A DNA stretch of 32,967 nucleotides. Source: an uncultured Pseudomonadota bacterium (lineage in GTDB: Bacteria; Pseudomonadota; Alphaproteobacteria; Rs-D84). Below the pieces are notes generated by a model. It had not been told where the DNA came from, did no database searches, and saw only the letters and a program-made list of their open reading frames with translations. The stretch covers positions 1 through 32,967 of the forward strand of contig CAMOGA010000011.1 of assembly GCA_946613885.1 (NCBI GenBank), in the 5' to 3' direction. This document shows positions 31,517-32,967 of the stretch, piece after piece; position 1 is the first letter of the stretch, and each line of letters starts with the position of its first letter. The translations under genes and the position numbers were made by a program.

Positions 31517-31990
31517 ATGACACAACATTTTGATTCTAAATCATCTATTATACTGGGAATGCACGATGCACTGGTATCTTTGACTGGGCTAATTGCCGGA
31601 CTATTCTTCGCATTTACAGACACAAACATCATCATTATCTCATGTATAATTTCATCAATTACCGCATCATTATCCATGGCTGCGGCGAATTATCTGGCGG
31701 TCAAAACAACGAACAAACAACACGCCTTGATATCCGCTGTTTATACAGGTATTGCATATATGATAACTTGTGTTTTATTAATACTGCCATTTTTTGTATT
31801 TTCAAATCGAAACATCGCACTATTTTCAGTCTTAATAATCGCGATTTGTATAATATTCGGTTTTAACAGATTCTTTTATCGCCGACAAAATTTTATACAA
31901 CATTTTACAGAAATGTTAACAATATGCACTATTGTTTCAATTACTGCATTTATTATTGGCGAAATTGCAAATAAAATATTTGGGATATAA
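31517..31990 (+). CDS. VIT1/CCC1-like metal ion transporter family protein
   Basis: A 157-residue inner-membrane protein with five predicted helices. It begins 'MTQHFDSKSSIILGMHDALVSLTGLIAGLFFAF', matching the 'GxxDglvs..GliAG' first-helix motif of the VIT/CCC1 iron/manganese transporter family. The reading frame extends 40 codons upstream, but that part is not homologous-looking; the ATG at 31517 is preferred because TATATT lies 7 bases before it (leaderless-like). It is shorter than most VIT proteins and lacks the long cytoplasmic metal-binding helix pair, so transport activity is uncertain. It ends at a bidirectional terminator. Confidence 0.7.
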   Translation: MTQHFDSKSSIILGMHDALVSLTGLIAGLFFAFTDTNIIIISCIISSITASLSMAAANYLAVKTTNKQHALISAVYTGIAYMITCVLLILPFFVFSNRNIALFSVLIIAICIIFGFNRFFYRRQNFIQHFTEMLTICTIVSITAFIIGEIANKIFGI

Positions 31991-32020
31991 AAAAATTCGC
32001 CAAATCTGGCGAATTTTTTT
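31991..32020. terminator. Bidirectional terminator
   Basis: AATTCGCC-AAATCT-GGCGAATT flanked by A-run and T-run, between the transporter stop (31990) and the stop of the small minus-strand ORF (32019). Confidence 0.85.
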
Positions 32021-32129
32021 ATTTACGAACATTTTGTTGCATTAATTGTTGAATTAAAACCTGTGGTGTTCCATATACCTCTAACACACATGCAGGCATT
32101 GCTAAACCGCTCATTATTTCTTGTGGCAT
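32019..32129 (-). CDS. Small ORF, 36 aa
   Basis: Begins MPQEIMSGLAMPACVLEVYG and continues with a Gln-rich end (LIQQLMQQNVRK). AAAGGAT lies 6 bases before the ATG, and the stop abuts an intrinsic terminator, so it looks like a complete one-gene unit. A single Cys follows 'GLAMPA'. Possibly a signalling or maturation peptide; no family recognised. Confidence 0.55.
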   Translation of the reverse strand: MPQEIMSGLAMPACVLEVYGTPQVLIQQLMQQNVRK

Positions 32130-32200
32130 ATTCAATCCTTTTTGTTTTTTTACGAGACAAATAATAACACAGAAAAATACATTGTCAATAAAATGTTAAT

Positions 32201-32219
32201 AAAAAAATGCCCAACGGGC
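32201..32219 (-). terminator. Terminator after the last secreted protein gene
   Basis: On the minus strand GCCC-GTT-GGGC followed by ATTTTTTT, 11 bases past the stop at 32230. Confidence 0.7.
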
Positions 32220-32229
32220 GGTAATTTTA

Positions 32230-32778
32230 CTATTCTCTATCCAGAAAATAAAACATCAACCCATCCTTATCAGCGGGCAGAATTATATCATAACCGTATT
32301 TTGTATTTTCATTCAGGGGCAAATCATCAAACGGCACTTGTATTCTAAACAAATACGCATATTCATCATCAGCAATCATCGCGTCTGTATCAATTGACGT
32401 ACCGTCATTATAGTAAGCATATTTTTGTAATCCGCCGGCATTCCGGAAATCTTCTGTTTTCTTAATCCCAGACAACCAATCATTCATCGGACATTTGTAT
32501 ATTAAATACTCCCTGTGTGCCATTTCTTGCTGTTCGGCGATATATTGTGAACATTCTTCTGGGGTTTTTATAGTTTTTACACATCTATCAAAATCTTTTT
32601 TTGCTTCATCATCAGAAACAACTTCTTTCATTTTTTCAAAATTTTGTTGGCATTTTTCCATTGTATTACAGGTTATATTAATATCCCTGTATCCAATAAC
32701 ATCGCAATTTGATACATCAATTCCCGCGAACGCAAATGTTGGCAAAAACACAAAAATTGGTAAAATATATTTATTCAT
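32230..32778 (-). CDS. Hypothetical secreted protein with paired cysteines
   Basis: A 182-residue exported protein. The ATG at 32778 gives the signal peptide MNKYILPIFVFLPTFAFA; an ATG four codons upstream is less likely. The mature part has Cys pairs in a helical segment ('NCDVIGYRDINITCN', 'EKCQQNF', 'DRCVKTIKTPEECSQYI', 'YKCPMND') and an acidic C-terminal half ending in beta-like 'YGYDIILPADKDGLMFYFL'. No family recognised. TGATATAAT at 32800-32808 is a probable promoter -10. Confidence 0.62.
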   Translation of the reverse strand: MNKYILPIFVFLPTFAFAGIDVSNCDVIGYRDINITCNTMEKCQQNFEKMKEVVSDDEAKKDFDRCVKTIKTPEECSQYIAEQQEMAHREYLIYKCPMNDWLSGIKKTEDFRNAGGLQKYAYYNDGTSIDTDAMIADDEYAYLFRIQVPFDDLPLNENTKYGYDIILPADKDGLMFYFLDRE

Positions 32779-32799
32779 GACAATTCCCATATCCCAGAA

Positions 32800-32808
32800 A
32801 TTATATCA
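32800..32808 (-). promoter_or_regulatory. Extended -10 of the secreted protein gene
   Basis: Minus strand TGATATAAT, 21 bases before the ATG at 32778, just beyond the rRNA terminator. Confidence 0.5.
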
Positions 32809-32815
32809 CGATTTA

Positions 32816-32846
32816 TACAAAAAAACAACCGCCACAATCGGCGGTT
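32816..32846 (-). terminator. rRNA operon terminator
   Basis: On the minus strand AACCGCC-GATTGT-GGCGGTT followed by GTTTTTTTG, about 30 bases beyond the 3' end of 5S rRNA. Confidence 0.85.
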
Positions 32847-32876
32847 AAAATTCGGTTTTTATATCGAACTGGACTT

Positions 32877-32967
32877 AATTCTGGCGACGACCTACTCTTC
32901 CGTGGCTTAAGCCAAAGTACCATCGGCGATACGGCTTTTCCCTGTCTGGTTCGGAATGGAACAGAGG
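32877..32967 (-). rRNA. rrf: 5S ribosomal RNA, 3' part (cut by the window edge)
   Basis: On the minus strand the string CCATTCCGAACC, then CGCCGATGGTACT and finally GAGAGTAGG-like 'GGAAGAGTAGGTCGTCGCCAG' are the conserved 5S loops and 3' arm. About 90 bases are in the window; the 5' portion and any 23S/16S lie beyond the right edge. The terminator at 32816-32846 closes the operon. Confidence 0.92.

Overview
The window is AT-rich, and most of its large genes lie on the minus strand. Ordinary bacterial housekeeping genes (gyrA, rpmH, rpmE, rpmA, rplU, dnaQ, a uvrD-type helicase, tRNA-Gln, the end of a 5S rRNA) are mixed with secreted and membrane proteins. An L31 without a CxxC pair, a PagL-like outer-membrane protein, Sec signal peptides and five VirB6/TrbL-like proteins suggest a Gram-negative, probably host-associated alphaproteobacterium with a small genome. 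The lineage is inferred from gene content only.

Layout. (1) 1-4.4 kb: a membrane-anchored NagZ-like hydrolase, then an accessory stretch running to tRNA-Gln with an SseB-like protein, an unknown partner, a GNAT acetyltransferase and a GIY-YIG nuclease. This stretch is full of repeats: two direct-repeat families, long hairpins, and extra copies of the tRNA 3' end. (2) 4.4-9.3 kb: glutathione peroxidase, gyrA-merR, a small cysteine-rich two-gene unit, rpmH. (3) 9.3-12.3 kb: a secreted InlB-type repeat protein, an inositol-monophosphatase homologue without its metal ligands, rpmE and an unknown protein. (4) 12.3-19 kb: five VirB6-like polytopic proteins, one divergent from an operon of four. (5) 19-21.8 kb: UvrD-like helicase and DnaQ. 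(6) 21.8-28.5 kb: two large paralogous secreted proteins with Arg/Thr/Ser-rich N-termini and a cysteine block, a secreted protein whose start is followed by a 41-base TG/CA microsatellite, and rplU-rpmA. (7) 28.6-33 kb: PagL-like protein, candidate structured RNA, small kinase, small secreted proteins, a VIT/CCC1-like transporter, a 36-residue ORF, and the 3' part of 5S rRNA entering from the right edge.

How the parts may work together. The VirB6 array, the secreted repeat proteins and the lipid A deacylase-like protein together look like a cell-envelope and host-interface repertoire. One member is a likely phase-variable contingency locus. The most unusual non-coding signal is a structured DNA/RNA element seen in full at about 1407-1514 and 4083-4206, with a half copy at 3695-3723. 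It has conserved arms and a conserved bulge but different inner stems, and it is associated with the tRNA-Gln 3' end and the GIY-YIG gene.

Promoters often show the extended -10 TGRTATAAT. Several genes start so close to the -10 that leaderless transcription is likely.
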